This document shows, piece by piece, positions 27,705 to 35,911 of a stretch of DNA of 64,000 nucleotides. The notes under the pieces are model-generated. The model was not told where the DNA came from. It did not search any database and worked only from the letters and a program-made list of their open reading frames with translations. The DNA comes from Planctomycetota bacterium (GTDB lineage: Bacteria; Planctomycetota; Brocadiia; SM23-32; JAKLEA01). Within the stretch, counting starts at the first letter, position 1. Every line of letters begins with the position of its first letter. Made by a program: the position numbers and the translations under genes. The stretch is taken from contig JAKLEA010000005.1 of assembly GCA_022711755.1 (NCBI GenBank), positions 293,134 through 357,133 of the forward strand, given 5' to 3'.

Positions 27705-30700
27705 ATGTTCATAGGAATGATTAAATCAGGTTGCAGGCATGGCTTCTTTTTGACGGGTATTCTCGTAGCCATCCTGAGTATGCCTTGTCTCGGCGCAGAT
27801 ACAGGCAATGGCAGATTCGGAAATGCCCTTGCTCCATCGCCTACGGGACTTACTGCTCAGGCGCGGGAAGAGTATAACCGGAGACCGCTGACGGTCGAAT
27901 GCTGGATCAGAATCAGAAGCAAGTCCGGATTCAATATTATTGTCGCAAACGAGCCTAAGTCTTCCCCAACGCATTGGGAAATATACACTTACGCTGGGAG
28001 CGGCGTATTCTCGGCTTATCTCCCATCAAACAATCCGGCTGAGATCAAAACAACTACAGACATCAGTGATGACAGGTGGCATTATGTCGCGATGATTATG
28101 GATGGAAAACGCATTCGGCTTTTCGTGGATGGGCGTGAGGAGGCGAATGCGATGCAGACTATTCCTTCAGCAACGGTCGGACAGGCCGGTCCAATAGGTT
28201 TCGGAACGCTCTCAGAAGGCGGAATCGGTTGCGATGGTTTCGTTGATGATTTGCGAATATCCAATATCGCTCGCGAAATATCGGGGATTCCGAGCGAACA
28301 GTTCAAATCCGACCATCATACCATCGGAATCTGGCGTTTCGATGAAGATGCTCAATCGCAATGTTTCAAGGACGAATCTGAACTGAAAAATTTTGCCATG
28401 CCGGCTTTGCCGGTCTGGAAGCGTCCGGACAGGCATACCGGCAAATCGCTCGCCTTCATGCCGCCGGAACCTGATTTCGCCGAATTACGGCAAATGCTCG
28501 ATGCGGCCCTAGGTGAATTGAATCTGGCAACAATTCGCGATTCAAAAGGAATCAGAGAGGGTCTCCTGCGCGACTGGGAGGAGCAGTATCTGACCCTCCT
28601 AAGACAGATAACAGGCGCAGAAAAACTCCCGCCCGGCGCCGAAAATCAAGCGTTTGACCCAAATGCGCTCATCTGCAAGGATGACCGTGACCCGTTGGAT
28701 GTGGTTATACGGCGAATCAACGCCCTGCTGGATCTTTTTTCGATGAAACAAGGAGTAAATGCAGGCCCTGACATCATAAGCGATGTTCATATAGTGAATA
28801 ATGCAAGGATTTCTTTTGACGCAAAACAGGAATCCAGACGGAAAGGATGTTTTCTGGCCGCCTGTGCGCTATCCAGACAACTTTCCCTCTCGAATCCTCT
28901 GCTGGACTTCGATGATATTCTTTTTGTCGCGCGCGGCGTCTACATGGGATCGCGCAAGACTGGCCCGACTGTCACCGGCGACGCCTTCGGACAGCATTTT
29001 GCCACTCAATACTTCGGCTTCAACAGCATCCCCGGCGGCGGCCTTTTCATTATCAAGAACTTCAAGAACAATCCCGCCATAGTGAACGTCGTCAAGAACT
29101 CTGAGGTCGGTAATGGAAGACTGCAAGGACGCAAGCTTGAGGCCGGGGCGTATCTATCCCCCGATCTCTCCTACGACGGCAAAACGATCCTGTTTTCCTG
29201 GACGCAAAACAAAGAACATGACTGGAAATGGTCTAAGGAAACAGCCTGGCATATTTTCAAGGTAGACGCCGATGGAGCCGGACTGACGCAGTTGACCAAT
29301 TCGGAGTATGACGATTTCGATCCCTGCTGGCTCCCCGGCGGACGGATAGTTTTCATATCCGAACGTCGAGGTGGATACATTCGCTGCTTCTCCGGCCTGC
29401 CGGTGCCGCAACACGTCATGCATTCGATGAAAGCGGACGGAAGCGATCTCCGCCCATTCAGCTTCTTCGAGACCGGCGAGTGGCATCCCAGCGTGAACAA
29501 TGACGGCATGGTCGTTTATACGCGCTGGGACTACGTGGACCGCGAAAACTGCCTGGGGTCGAACATATGGATGTGCTTCCCCGACGGTCGGGATCCGCGC
29601 GCGCCGCACGGAAACTACCCGTATCCGTGGCATACGTTCCCTGACAATGACCGTGGCGACAGCCGCGTTGGGCGGCCTTACACTGAAATGAACATCCGCG
29701 CGGTTCCCGATTCGCCTCTCTATATCATGACAGCCGCCCCGCATCACGGCGAAGCGTTCGGCAGCATATGCATGCTCGACCTTCGCAAGCGCGAAGACGG
29801 TTTCATGTCCCAAATCAGACGGGTCACGCCATACGTCCGCTTCCCGGAATCCGAAATCCAGGGGCGCAGCCAGTATCCATACGGAACCCCCTGGCCGCTG
29901 AGCGAGGACTTTTATCTCTGCAACCGATGGGAGAACATCTATCTGCTCGATCGCTTCGGCAACGAAACGCTGCTCTGCGAGAATGCCCTCGTATTCGGCG
30001 ATACGGATTACGACATGCGTCTCATTGACCCCATCCCGCTGAAATCAAGGAAAGCGCCGCCGGTAATACCGACGCAGACAAGCGAAGGGGAGGATGCGAA
30101 AGCGGAGGGCGGGAAGGCGACAATTAGCGTGATGAACGTCTACAACAGCGACCTCCCGTTTCCGTCCGGGACGAAAATCAAGTGGCTGCGAGTGATTCAG
30201 GACATACCGAAGCCGAATCCGGAGATGGGGCAGCCCATGATCGGATATCAGAACGAAAACACGCCCCGGATCCCGCTCGGAATCGTTCCCGTGGAGAATG
30301 ACGGCAGCGCATATTTTGAAGCCCCGGCGGGCAAGGAACTTATTTTCCAGGTACTGGATGAAAATTACATGGCTGTCCAGTCCATGCGTTCGGTGGCTTA
30401 CCTCCATCGCGGCGAGCATCTATCCTGCGCCGGATGCCATGAGGACGTTCAGAAGACGCCCGTTGCGCATTCGACGCCGCTTGCAATGCGTCGTCCGCCT
30501 TCGGAGCTTGCCCCTGAAGCAGGCCCTATCGAGCCGATGACGTATTACCGAATGGTGAAACCGGTGTTCGATAAAACGTGCGCGCCGTGCCACGCAAAGG
30601 GCGGCGGGGGGCCTGTTGACATGAGCTACAACGCGCTGGAGCCATACGCCTTTTACTTCGCGGGGGGGATGATGGGAACAACGATAAAGCCGATTCATGG

Positions 30701-30941
30701 AGGATCGCGGACAATCCCCGGGCGTTTCGGCGCGCGCAATTCCCGCATGGGGCAAGCCATGCTGAAAAAACCGCACACTGACAACGTCTCGCCGGAAGAG
30801 CGCAGGCGGATAATCTTGTGGCTTGACGCCAATTCGCCAAGACTCGGCGCCTTTCGCGACGAGGATGCCCAGATCCGCGGCGAGATTATCTGGCCGGAGA
30901 TGGACGTTGATCCGGCGAATCCACAGGGAATCGCCCAATAA
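27705..30941 (+). CDS. LamG / beta-propeller / dihaem protein resembling the hydrazine synthase alpha subunit
   Basis: 1078 residues with a signal peptide ending near LGA-DT. Residues ~45-190 are a LamG-type beta-sandwich (LTVECWIRIRSKSGF ... DDRWHYVAMIMDGKRIRLFVDG). Residues ~420-760 show TolB/PD40-style propeller blades (LSPDLSYDGKTILFSWT, DADGAGLTQLTNSEYDDFDPCWLPGGRIVFISERRGGYIRC). The C-terminal ~200 residues have two c-type haem sites: CAGCH (Cys908-His912) and CAPCH (Cys959-His963). This propeller-plus-haem arrangement is familiar from planctomycete proteins annotated as hydrazine-synthase-alpha-like. It does not imply anammox: no beta/gamma subunits or other anammox genes are present. 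A redox role in degradation is a guess. It follows the GH32 gene by 27 bp. Confidence 0.75.
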   Translation: MFIGMIKSGCRHGFFLTGILVAILSMPCLGADTGNGRFGNALAPSPTGLTAQAREEYNRRPLTVECWIRIRSKSGFNIIVANEPKSSPTHWEIYTYAGSGVFSAYLPSNNPAEIKTTTDISDDRWHYVAMIMDGKRIRLFVDGREEANAMQTIPSATVGQAGPIGFGTLSEGGIGCDGFVDDLRISNIAREISGIPSEQFKSDHHTIGIWRFDEDAQSQCFKDESELKNFAMPALPVWKRPDRHTGKSLAFMPPEPDFAELRQMLDAALGELNLATIRDSKGIREGLLRDWEEQYLTLLRQITGAEKLPPGAENQAFDPNALICKDDRDPLDVVIRRINALLDLFSMKQGVNAGPDIISDVHIVNNARISFDAKQESRRKGCFLAACALSRQLSLSNPLLDFDDILFVARGVYMGSRKTGPTVTGDAFGQHFATQYFGFNSIPGGGLFIIKNFKNNPAIVNVVKNSEVGNGRLQGRKLEAGAYLSPDLSYDGKTILFSWTQNKEHDWKWSKETAWHIFKVDADGAGLTQLTNSEYDDFDPCWLPGGRIVFISERRGGYIRCFSGLPVPQHVMHSMKADGSDLRPFSFFETGEWHPSVNNDGMVVYTRWDYVDRENCLGSNIWMCFPDGRDPRAPHGNYPYPWHTFPDNDRGDSRVGRPYTEMNIRAVPDSPLYIMTAAPHHGEAFGSICMLDLRKREDGFMSQIRRVTPYVRFPESEIQGRSQYPYGTPWPLSEDFYLCNRWENIYLLDRFGNETLLCENALVFGDTDYDMRLIDPIPLKSRKAPPVIPTQTSEGEDAKAEGGKATISVMNVYNSDLPFPSGTKIKWLRVIQDIPKPNPEMGQPMIGYQNENTPRIPLGIVPVENDGSAYFEAPAGKELIFQVLDENYMAVQSMRSVAYLHRGEHLSCAGCHEDVQKTPVAHSTPLAMRRPPSELAPEAGPIEPMTYYRMVKPVFDKTCAPCHAKGGGGPVDMSYNALEPYAFYFAGGMMGTTIKPIHGGSRTIPGRFGARNSRMGQAMLKKPHTDNVSPEERRRIILWLDANSPRLGAFRDEDAQIRGEIIWPEMDVDPANPQGIAQ

Positions 30942-30984
30942 CTCGGAGACATCACTCCGTAATTGACTCGACCTTGAATAAACG

Positions 30985-32184
30985 CTATTTGGCGGCTGGC
31001 GGAGCGGTGTAGATAACCGCATCCTTCGGCAGCTTGTGTATTCCCAGATAATCCTTCAGCCTGACCGGCACGTAGGTTCTCTTCGAGGCCGGCTCCTGTT
31101 TCTCAGCGTAGGAAACGTACATCTCCAGGTCCGTGGCGTCATAGACGACGTTGAGCAGGTTGCCATCGTCAGAAGCTACGGCCCTTGAGATTGCGATCAT
31201 GCTCTCGGCATTCTGTTTCGCGCCGGGTTTCGACAGCATCTCGTATGCTATTTTGTTTTCGATGGACTGGTATACGACGTTCGGAAGGATGTTCGGAGCG
31301 CGCTCATCCGTCGGGTCTCCGCCACGCCATATCTTCATATCCGGCGCGAAGGCCTTGATCTTCACGCCTGCTGGAATCTTGCCGTCACCGACGTACCAGT
31401 AATACTTCTTGACCCGCCTGGCGCTCTGGAGCATTTCCAGCGCCTGATCCATCGTGTGCGCGTCATACAGCACGCGCCGGAAGAGCGTCATGAAATGCTC
31501 GCCATCAAGCTTGAAGGGCATTTCCTTCGCCGGAGACTCGCCCTTCTCCCCCAGCGATATGCCCTCCGCGTTCATGCCCGTGTTCACGCTGATTACCCCG
31601 GCGAACGTGACGTTGGCGTGCGGAATGCCCTCGTTCGGAATGTAGACGGTGATGACTGGAACGTCCTGCAATCCGCCGTCAACCGTGAAATCGAGATTTC
31701 GGAAGTGATAAAGGTGCCCATCCGTCGTGGCGTCGCCCCATGCGATGACGCCGCTGCATGAATATGGCGCGATTGCCGGGATCATGTGCCCGCGCCTGAT
31801 CGTGTCATAATCAACGCCCGATCCGTCTGAGACGCCTTGAAGTTCCTGCTTGAATCGCTCATCAACGTAAGGCTCCATAGACTTCCACGCCATGTCGAGC
31901 GCGCCGTTGAACAACGCGTCGTTGCTCAGCACCGGTCCGGCTTCCTTTTTTGCGTGAGCGATGAATGAATTGACGCCGGCCTTGATCTCATCCTTCATCA
32001 GGCTCCCGAACGCCTTGCCCATCTCATAGGGCGTCCCCCGGACGACCACCAGGTTTATGGCATCATCGCCGGTCCCGACAGTGGTCCGGTAGCCGGAGGG
32101 CATCGTCGCAGTAGCGCATCCGACCAGAAACGCAAGAGTCAAAGCGCACAGCAGGCGCGACAGCATTCTCAGATTCCGCATCAT
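30985..32184 (-). CDS. Lipoprotein of the C45 peptidase / acyltransferase (AAT-like Ntn-hydrolase) type
   Basis: 399 residues. The signal sequence ends in FLVGC, a good lipobox with Cys23. The body resembles C45/acyl-CoA:6-aminopenicillanate acyltransferase-like and phospholipase-B-like Ntn hydrolases. There is an N-terminal VVRGTPYEMGKAFGSLMKDEI segment. The candidate nucleophile Cys143 in APYSCSGVIAWGDATTDG is followed by YHFRNLDF. Later segments FAGVISVNTGMNAEGISLG and LFRRVLYDAHTMDQALEML also fit. In the family an internal Cys becomes N-terminal after self-cleavage and attacks amide bonds. Here the Cys sits far from the lipidated N-terminus, so processing would release the membrane-anchored piece. 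Substrate is unknown. Confidence 0.72.
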   Translation of the reverse strand: MMRNLRMLSRLLCALTLAFLVGCATATMPSGYRTTVGTGDDAINLVVVRGTPYEMGKAFGSLMKDEIKAGVNSFIAHAKKEAGPVLSNDALFNGALDMAWKSMEPYVDERFKQELQGVSDGSGVDYDTIRRGHMIPAIAPYSCSGVIAWGDATTDGHLYHFRNLDFTVDGGLQDVPVITVYIPNEGIPHANVTFAGVISVNTGMNAEGISLGEKGESPAKEMPFKLDGEHFMTLFRRVLYDAHTMDQALEMLQSARRVKKYYWYVGDGKIPAGVKIKAFAPDMKIWRGGDPTDERAPNILPNVVYQSIENKIAYEMLSKPGAKQNAESMIAISRAVASDDGNLLNVVYDATDLEMYVSYAEKQEPASKRTYVPVRLKDYLGIHKLPKDAVIYTAPPAAK

Positions 32185-32408
32185 CCGCTCCTTTCAGATT
32201 TCAAAGTCTGAGCAGCCCCGGACTTACGGCGGGGGCCGATCATCTTCGTAGTTCATCCCTTCAGGCCCGTCATTGTAACATCGAAAATGAAAAATCTCTG
32301 CGTCAGGAAACCCAAATTAACGCCGGTAACGTCATCATTCTATCCGCCGTATCAATGTCTTTCGCAATACGACGGCAGGTCGTCGCTCCGCGCATTTCTG
32401 AACGTGCC

Positions 32409-33086
32409 CTAATCTTCCTCGTCCTGCCCCGCAGTGTCCGAACCGAGAATCTCAGAACGCATCTTCTCCAGTTCTCCGGCTTTTACCAGACAGTTGGCGG
32501 CATCCGCCCGACGGCCCATCTTTTTGAGAATGATGGCCTTAGTCTTCCAGAATCTTGGAACGCGGCCGTTTATCCCGATCGCCTTGTCGAGGCATTCCAG
32601 CGCCTCGTCATATTTCTCCCGCTTCACGCAGACGTTCCCCTTGTTGCACCATGCCCGGGCGAAAAGGGGATTCAACTCTATGGCTCGCTGGAAGCAGTCC
32701 AGCGCCTCCTGCAGCTTGTCGCTCATGGCCAGCGCAACCCCCATCTCATACCACGCCTTCGCATTCTTCGGCTCAAGCTCGACGGCCTTGTCCAGACACC
32801 GGATCGCCTCATCGTTGCGCCCCAGTTGCGCGTGAAGCGTGCCCAGCTTGTGCCACGTGTTCGCGCGCTTGGGTGACAGGTCCGCCGCCGTCTGAAGCGA
32901 CTGCACGGCCTCGTGAAGCCGGCCCAACCCCGCCAGCGCCCGTCCGCGATGGAAATGCGCGACGTAAAGCTTCGGCGCCTGCGCCACGGCCTTGTCGAGC
33001 TTGTCCAATGCGCCGTTGAAGTTCCGGCTCCGGATGTCGTCCATCCCCCGGTTCACAAGTTCCACCGGACCCAGATCGTCAGCCAT
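32409..33086 (-). CDS. Tetratricopeptide-repeat protein
   Basis: 225 residues without signal peptide. At least five near-canonical 34-residue TPRs run from residue ~8 to 210. The conserved W/LG-Y-A/F-A-P positions are easy to follow (AHFHRGRALAGLGRLHEAVQSL, TWHKLGTLHAQLGRNDEAIRC, AWYEMGVALAMSDKLQEALDC, AWCNKGNVCVKREKYDEALEC). The C-terminus is acidic (AGQDEED). It is a cytoplasmic scaffold without indicated partners. It is well separated from its neighbours, 224 bp after the AAT-like lipoprotein start on the same strand. Confidence 0.85.
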   Translation of the reverse strand: MADDLGPVELVNRGMDDIRSRNFNGALDKLDKAVAQAPKLYVAHFHRGRALAGLGRLHEAVQSLQTAADLSPKRANTWHKLGTLHAQLGRNDEAIRCLDKAVELEPKNAKAWYEMGVALAMSDKLQEALDCFQRAIELNPLFARAWCNKGNVCVKREKYDEALECLDKAIGINGRVPRFWKTKAIILKKMGRRADAANCLVKAGELEKMRSEILGSDTAGQDEED

Positions 33087-33603
33087 ATGTTAGCCCGAAC
33101 CTTCCTCGCGCTCAGCGCCGCCTGATTCCCCGGCTTTCAAATCATATGAATCCGGTCCCTCAGGTGCAATGAAGTTATTGTTGAATGATGAAGCGAGTGT
33201 GCTTTGAAAATCGTGTGAAAATCGAGATTGCATACTTATTTCCACGTTTATACTACGGACAGTCATCTTTCTCTCTGCGAAAGCATGATGGATAAATCAA
33301 GTATCGTCACAAATAATACACGCTGCGCGCGGGGGCAGGTTGTGGTTGTTGCGGCGATTCGTGAATCACCCTTACGACAGGGCAAGGTCGTTGTGATATT
33401 GGTCGGGCTGAGGCAGGTCGTTGCGTAAAATGTCGCGCGAGGGCGGCGGTCTCAACCTTTGTGATCTTCATGCAAGTTTTTGACTCATGGATCCTGCATC
33501 ATGAACGACTGCTCCGAAAGTAGCGGTTGCAACGCGCCCCTGCCTTCATTATCTTCGGGCGAGGCGTCGCCTCATGAACGACTGATCTGAAAGAGGTCCA
33601 AAC
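33087..33603. other. Intergenic region with a duplicated 22-bp motif upstream of the GH51 gene
   Basis: About 517 bp without a supported gene. TCATGAACGACTG at 33499-33511 recurs at 33572-33584, and similarity continues to 33520/33593 (two changes in 22 bp). The distance is 73 bp, and the second copy lies directly before the GH51 ribosome-binding site. It may be a duplicated leader or operator. I see no hairpin or clear promoter elsewhere in this stretch. Confidence 0.5.
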
Positions 33604-35244
33604 ATGAGATGGCTTTGCACAATCATCCTTTTAATCCTGACGGCGTCCGTCAGCCTCGGTCAGCAAGGGCCGGATCGAACCGGCGGTAACGATCGCAAAG
33701 GGAGTGGAGGAATGGAACCTGCGCAAGCGGCTGGAGAACAAGGCCTGAAGGCCACGGTGAAGATTGATGCTGAAGGCGAGGCTGTCCCCTACAGCCCGAT
33801 GCTATTCGGCGGATTCATAGAGCACTTCCATCGTCAGATCTATGGAGGCATCTTCGAACCTGGATCGCCCCTGTCGGATGAAATGGGATTTCGCAAGGAC
33901 GTCATCCTGGCACTCAAGGAGTTGAAACTCGCCGTCGTGCGCTGGCCCGGGGGTTGCTTCGCCAGCGGCTACCACTGGAAGGACGGGGTCGGCGCCGACC
34001 GCAGGCCGGTTCCAGACCCGGTCTGGGGCGTCGTGGATCCGAACACGTTCGGCACGGGCGAGTTCATCGAGTGGTGCCGGCGCGTCGGCTGCGAGCCGTA
34101 CATCTGCACAAACGCCGGGAACGGCACGCCCCTGGAGATGAAGGAGTGGGTGGAGTATTGCAACAGGAACGGGGGGAGCCGCGGCGCCGCAGACGCCGGG
34201 AAGAAGGGCAAGACGCCGCCGAATGTGCTCTTCTGGAGCATCGGCAACGAGAACTGGGGCGGGCACGAGATCGGCGCGCGGACGCCCCAGGAGTGGGGAC
34301 CGCTCGTGGCCGAGTCGGCCCGGATGATGCTGGACGCCGACCCCGATCTGACGCTCGTCGCAGCGGCCACGCAGGACAGGGGTTGGACGCTGCCACTCCT
34401 GAAGTCCGCCGGAGAATACCTTGACTACATCGCGGTCCACAACTACTGGCTTCCGTGCTGGGGCGAGAATCTCACGCCCGACTACCTCACGTGCATCATG
34501 CATTCTGAGGAGCCGGAGGCGATGATCCGACAGGTTATCGCCGTCCTTAATGAGGCCGGTTGCAGGGGGCGCATCAAGATTGCCTTCGATGAGTGGAATC
34601 TGCGCGGGTGGCATCATCCGGGCTTCCCGCGCAAGGCGGTTAATGGCGGGACCGATCCGGTCGTTCAGGAGTTGATACGGAACCGGGACAAGAACGACAT
34701 GGCTTCTCAATACTCGATTGCGGACGCGCTCTTCTCGGCATCCTTTCTCAACGCGTGCCTTCGCAATGCCAAAGACATCGGGATGGCCAACATCGCCCCG
34801 ATTGTGAATACGCGCGGCCCCCTCTTTGTTCACCCCGGCGGCATCGTCAGGCGCACGACATTCCACGTGCTGGCGATGTATGCAAACGAGCTTGAAGGTT
34901 TCGTGGCTCGGGCTGATGCGAAGGCGGACGCGCTCATTCAGGGCGACAAGGCGATCCCGGCGCTTGACGCAATTGCGACCGCCGATGCATCCCGCAAAAA
35001 ATGGGCGATCGCCCTGGTGAATCGCCACCCGTCGGGCTATGTGACATGCGATGTCAGCATCGGGGGCGCTGCGCTGGATGTGGAATGCGAAGCCATAGTT
35101 CTTTCGGGCGACTCTCCTGACGCATACAATCATATCGAGCGTCCGGATCGAGTCGTCCCCGAGAAGACGCGGATTGCGTTCAAAGATGGTTCGATCAGGT
35201 TACCGCCGCACTCGTTGACAATCGTCAAGGTCGGTCTTCCGTGA
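33604..35244 (+). CDS. GH51 alpha-L-arabinofuranosidase, secreted
   Basis: 546 residues with a signal peptide ending near SLG-QQ and a GAAAGAGG site upstream. After a short linker the family-51 barrel begins (YSPMLFGGFIEHFHRQIYGGIFEPG), with VRWPGGCFASGYHWKDGVG. The two catalytic residues are in place: acid/base Glu216 in SIGNEN and nucleophile Glu330 in AFDEWNL. The C-terminal part is the beta-sandwich typical of the family (PHSLTIVKVGL end). It removes arabinose side chains from arabinans or arabinoxylans. An insertion rich in Gly/Ala/Lys (residues ~195-207, before the GNEN motif) lengthens a loop. Confidence 0.92.
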   Translation: MRWLCTIILLILTASVSLGQQGPDRTGGNDRKGSGGMEPAQAAGEQGLKATVKIDAEGEAVPYSPMLFGGFIEHFHRQIYGGIFEPGSPLSDEMGFRKDVILALKELKLAVVRWPGGCFASGYHWKDGVGADRRPVPDPVWGVVDPNTFGTGEFIEWCRRVGCEPYICTNAGNGTPLEMKEWVEYCNRNGGSRGAADAGKKGKTPPNVLFWSIGNENWGGHEIGARTPQEWGPLVAESARMMLDADPDLTLVAAATQDRGWTLPLLKSAGEYLDYIAVHNYWLPCWGENLTPDYLTCIMHSEEPEAMIRQVIAVLNEAGCRGRIKIAFDEWNLRGWHHPGFPRKAVNGGTDPVVQELIRNRDKNDMASQYSIADALFSASFLNACLRNAKDIGMANIAPIVNTRGPLFVHPGGIVRRTTFHVLAMYANELEGFVARADAKADALIQGDKAIPALDAIATADASRKKWAIALVNRHPSGYVTCDVSIGGAALDVECEAIVLSGDSPDAYNHIERPDRVVPEKTRIAFKDGSIRLPPHSLTIVKVGLP

Positions 35245-35283
35245 TTGGATACCAGGGACGGATACCATGATACTAGGATACGA

Positions 35284-35302
35284 GGGACAGTCACCCGTTT
35301 CT
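35284..35302. repeat. Solo copy of the RAYT-associated terminal sequence
   Basis: GGGACAGTCACCCGTTTCT here is identical to the left end of the RAYT transposase unit at 38277-38295. No transposase gene accompanies this copy, so it is a stand-alone REP-like remnant or non-autonomous end. It sits where a truncated transposase frame (35301-35408) breaks off. The preceding ~40 bp contain three GGATAC repeats. Confidence 0.75.
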
Positions 35303-35408
35303 AATCAATGATCCTGCCCACGCGCTTGAGTATGTGTTCCTCCGGCGCCAGCTCGCCCAGCTTGCAGTAAACAAACTCCTCCTGACCGCGCTGCTTCTCG
35401 CCGATCAC
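35301..35408 (-). pseudogene. N-terminal remnant of an IS1182-like transposase
   Basis: Read on the reverse strand from GTG 35408 (with GGAGGG upstream), 35 codons give a peptide containing GQEEFVYCKLGELAPEEHIL and then KRVGRIID, followed by a stop. This matches the start of IS1182-type DDE transposases, which normally run to about 450-550 residues. The frame ends exactly where the REP-like sequence at 35284-35302 begins, so the rest of the transposase was lost at that junction. Family naming is from memory of the pattern. Confidence 0.55.
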
Positions 35409-35454
35409 TTACTCCCTCCATACGTCCCCATTTCATATTATCCGCCTCTCTGTC

Positions 35455-35571
35455 TTATCTCGTTATAATCATATCTCTATTGCTAACCTTTTTCAACAGC
35501 CCCAACGTCCCAGAATTGCAGATTTCGCACTTGGCGATGGACTCCTTGTGCTTCTCGTCCAGCTCACCGAG
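35455..35571 (-). pseudogene. Short zinc-ribbon-like gene fragment
   Basis: A 38-codon open stretch on the reverse strand reads GELDEKHKESIAKCEICNSG and then TLGLLKK, and runs to TAA. It contains one CxxC pair and looks like half of a zinc ribbon, bounded upstream by an in-frame stop and with no start codon. It lies in the same AT-richer debris as the transposase remnant. It could be chance. Confidence 0.25.
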
Positions 35572-35890
35572 TTATGTCAGTCCGGTCATTCGAGCATCCG
35601 TTGTTGTGTTTGGGATTGCCATGTCGAGCGGCAATTATACTATACGTAGCAGAGTCATATCAACAATGAAATCAATATGATACGATATCATACTCCCCCC
35701 CACCACACACACACACTTCCCACGCACATCGGAGTGAATAAATCGCTTGACAAACCTGGATTACGCCGCCATAAAGCAATCAGTCAACGAGCCAAAGCAT
35801 AGCCCAGTGTGGGATTTTACAAGTGGCTCAAGTATCTTGTACCACACTGGATACTGCCGCAAGGTATCCTGCGGCCATAGTTGCTGAGTC
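35572..35890. other. Gene-free, AT-rich debris and a strong inverted repeat before an esterase gene
   Basis: No convincing gene. Notable are the palindrome ATGATACGATATCAT (35677-35691) and a C-run followed by a CA-dinucleotide tract (about 35694-35716). There is also a two-part stem: CCAGTGTGG (35804-35812) pairs with CCACACTGG (35842-35850), and inside it TACAAG (35818-35823) pairs with CTTGTA (35836-35841). A further inverted pair, GGATAC/GTATCC, follows at 35849-35868. Composition differs from the GC-rich neighbours, which fits a former insertion site. Confidence 0.55.
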
Positions 35891-35911
35891 ATGAGTTACC
35901 AGGAGATCCGG

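Noticed and set aside
27705..30941. Evidence for anammox metabolism from the hydrazine-synthase-like protein
   Set aside because: Only a fold-level resemblance; no hydrazine synthase partner subunits or hydrazine dehydrogenase are present.
33228..33428. 66-codon forward frame in the gap before GH51
   Set aside because: No ribosome-binding site, no conserved pattern and unusual composition.
33802..35133. 443-codon reverse-strand frame opposite the GH51 gene
   Set aside because: Arg/Val/His-rich antisense shadow of a GC-rich gene with intact GH51 catalytic motifs.
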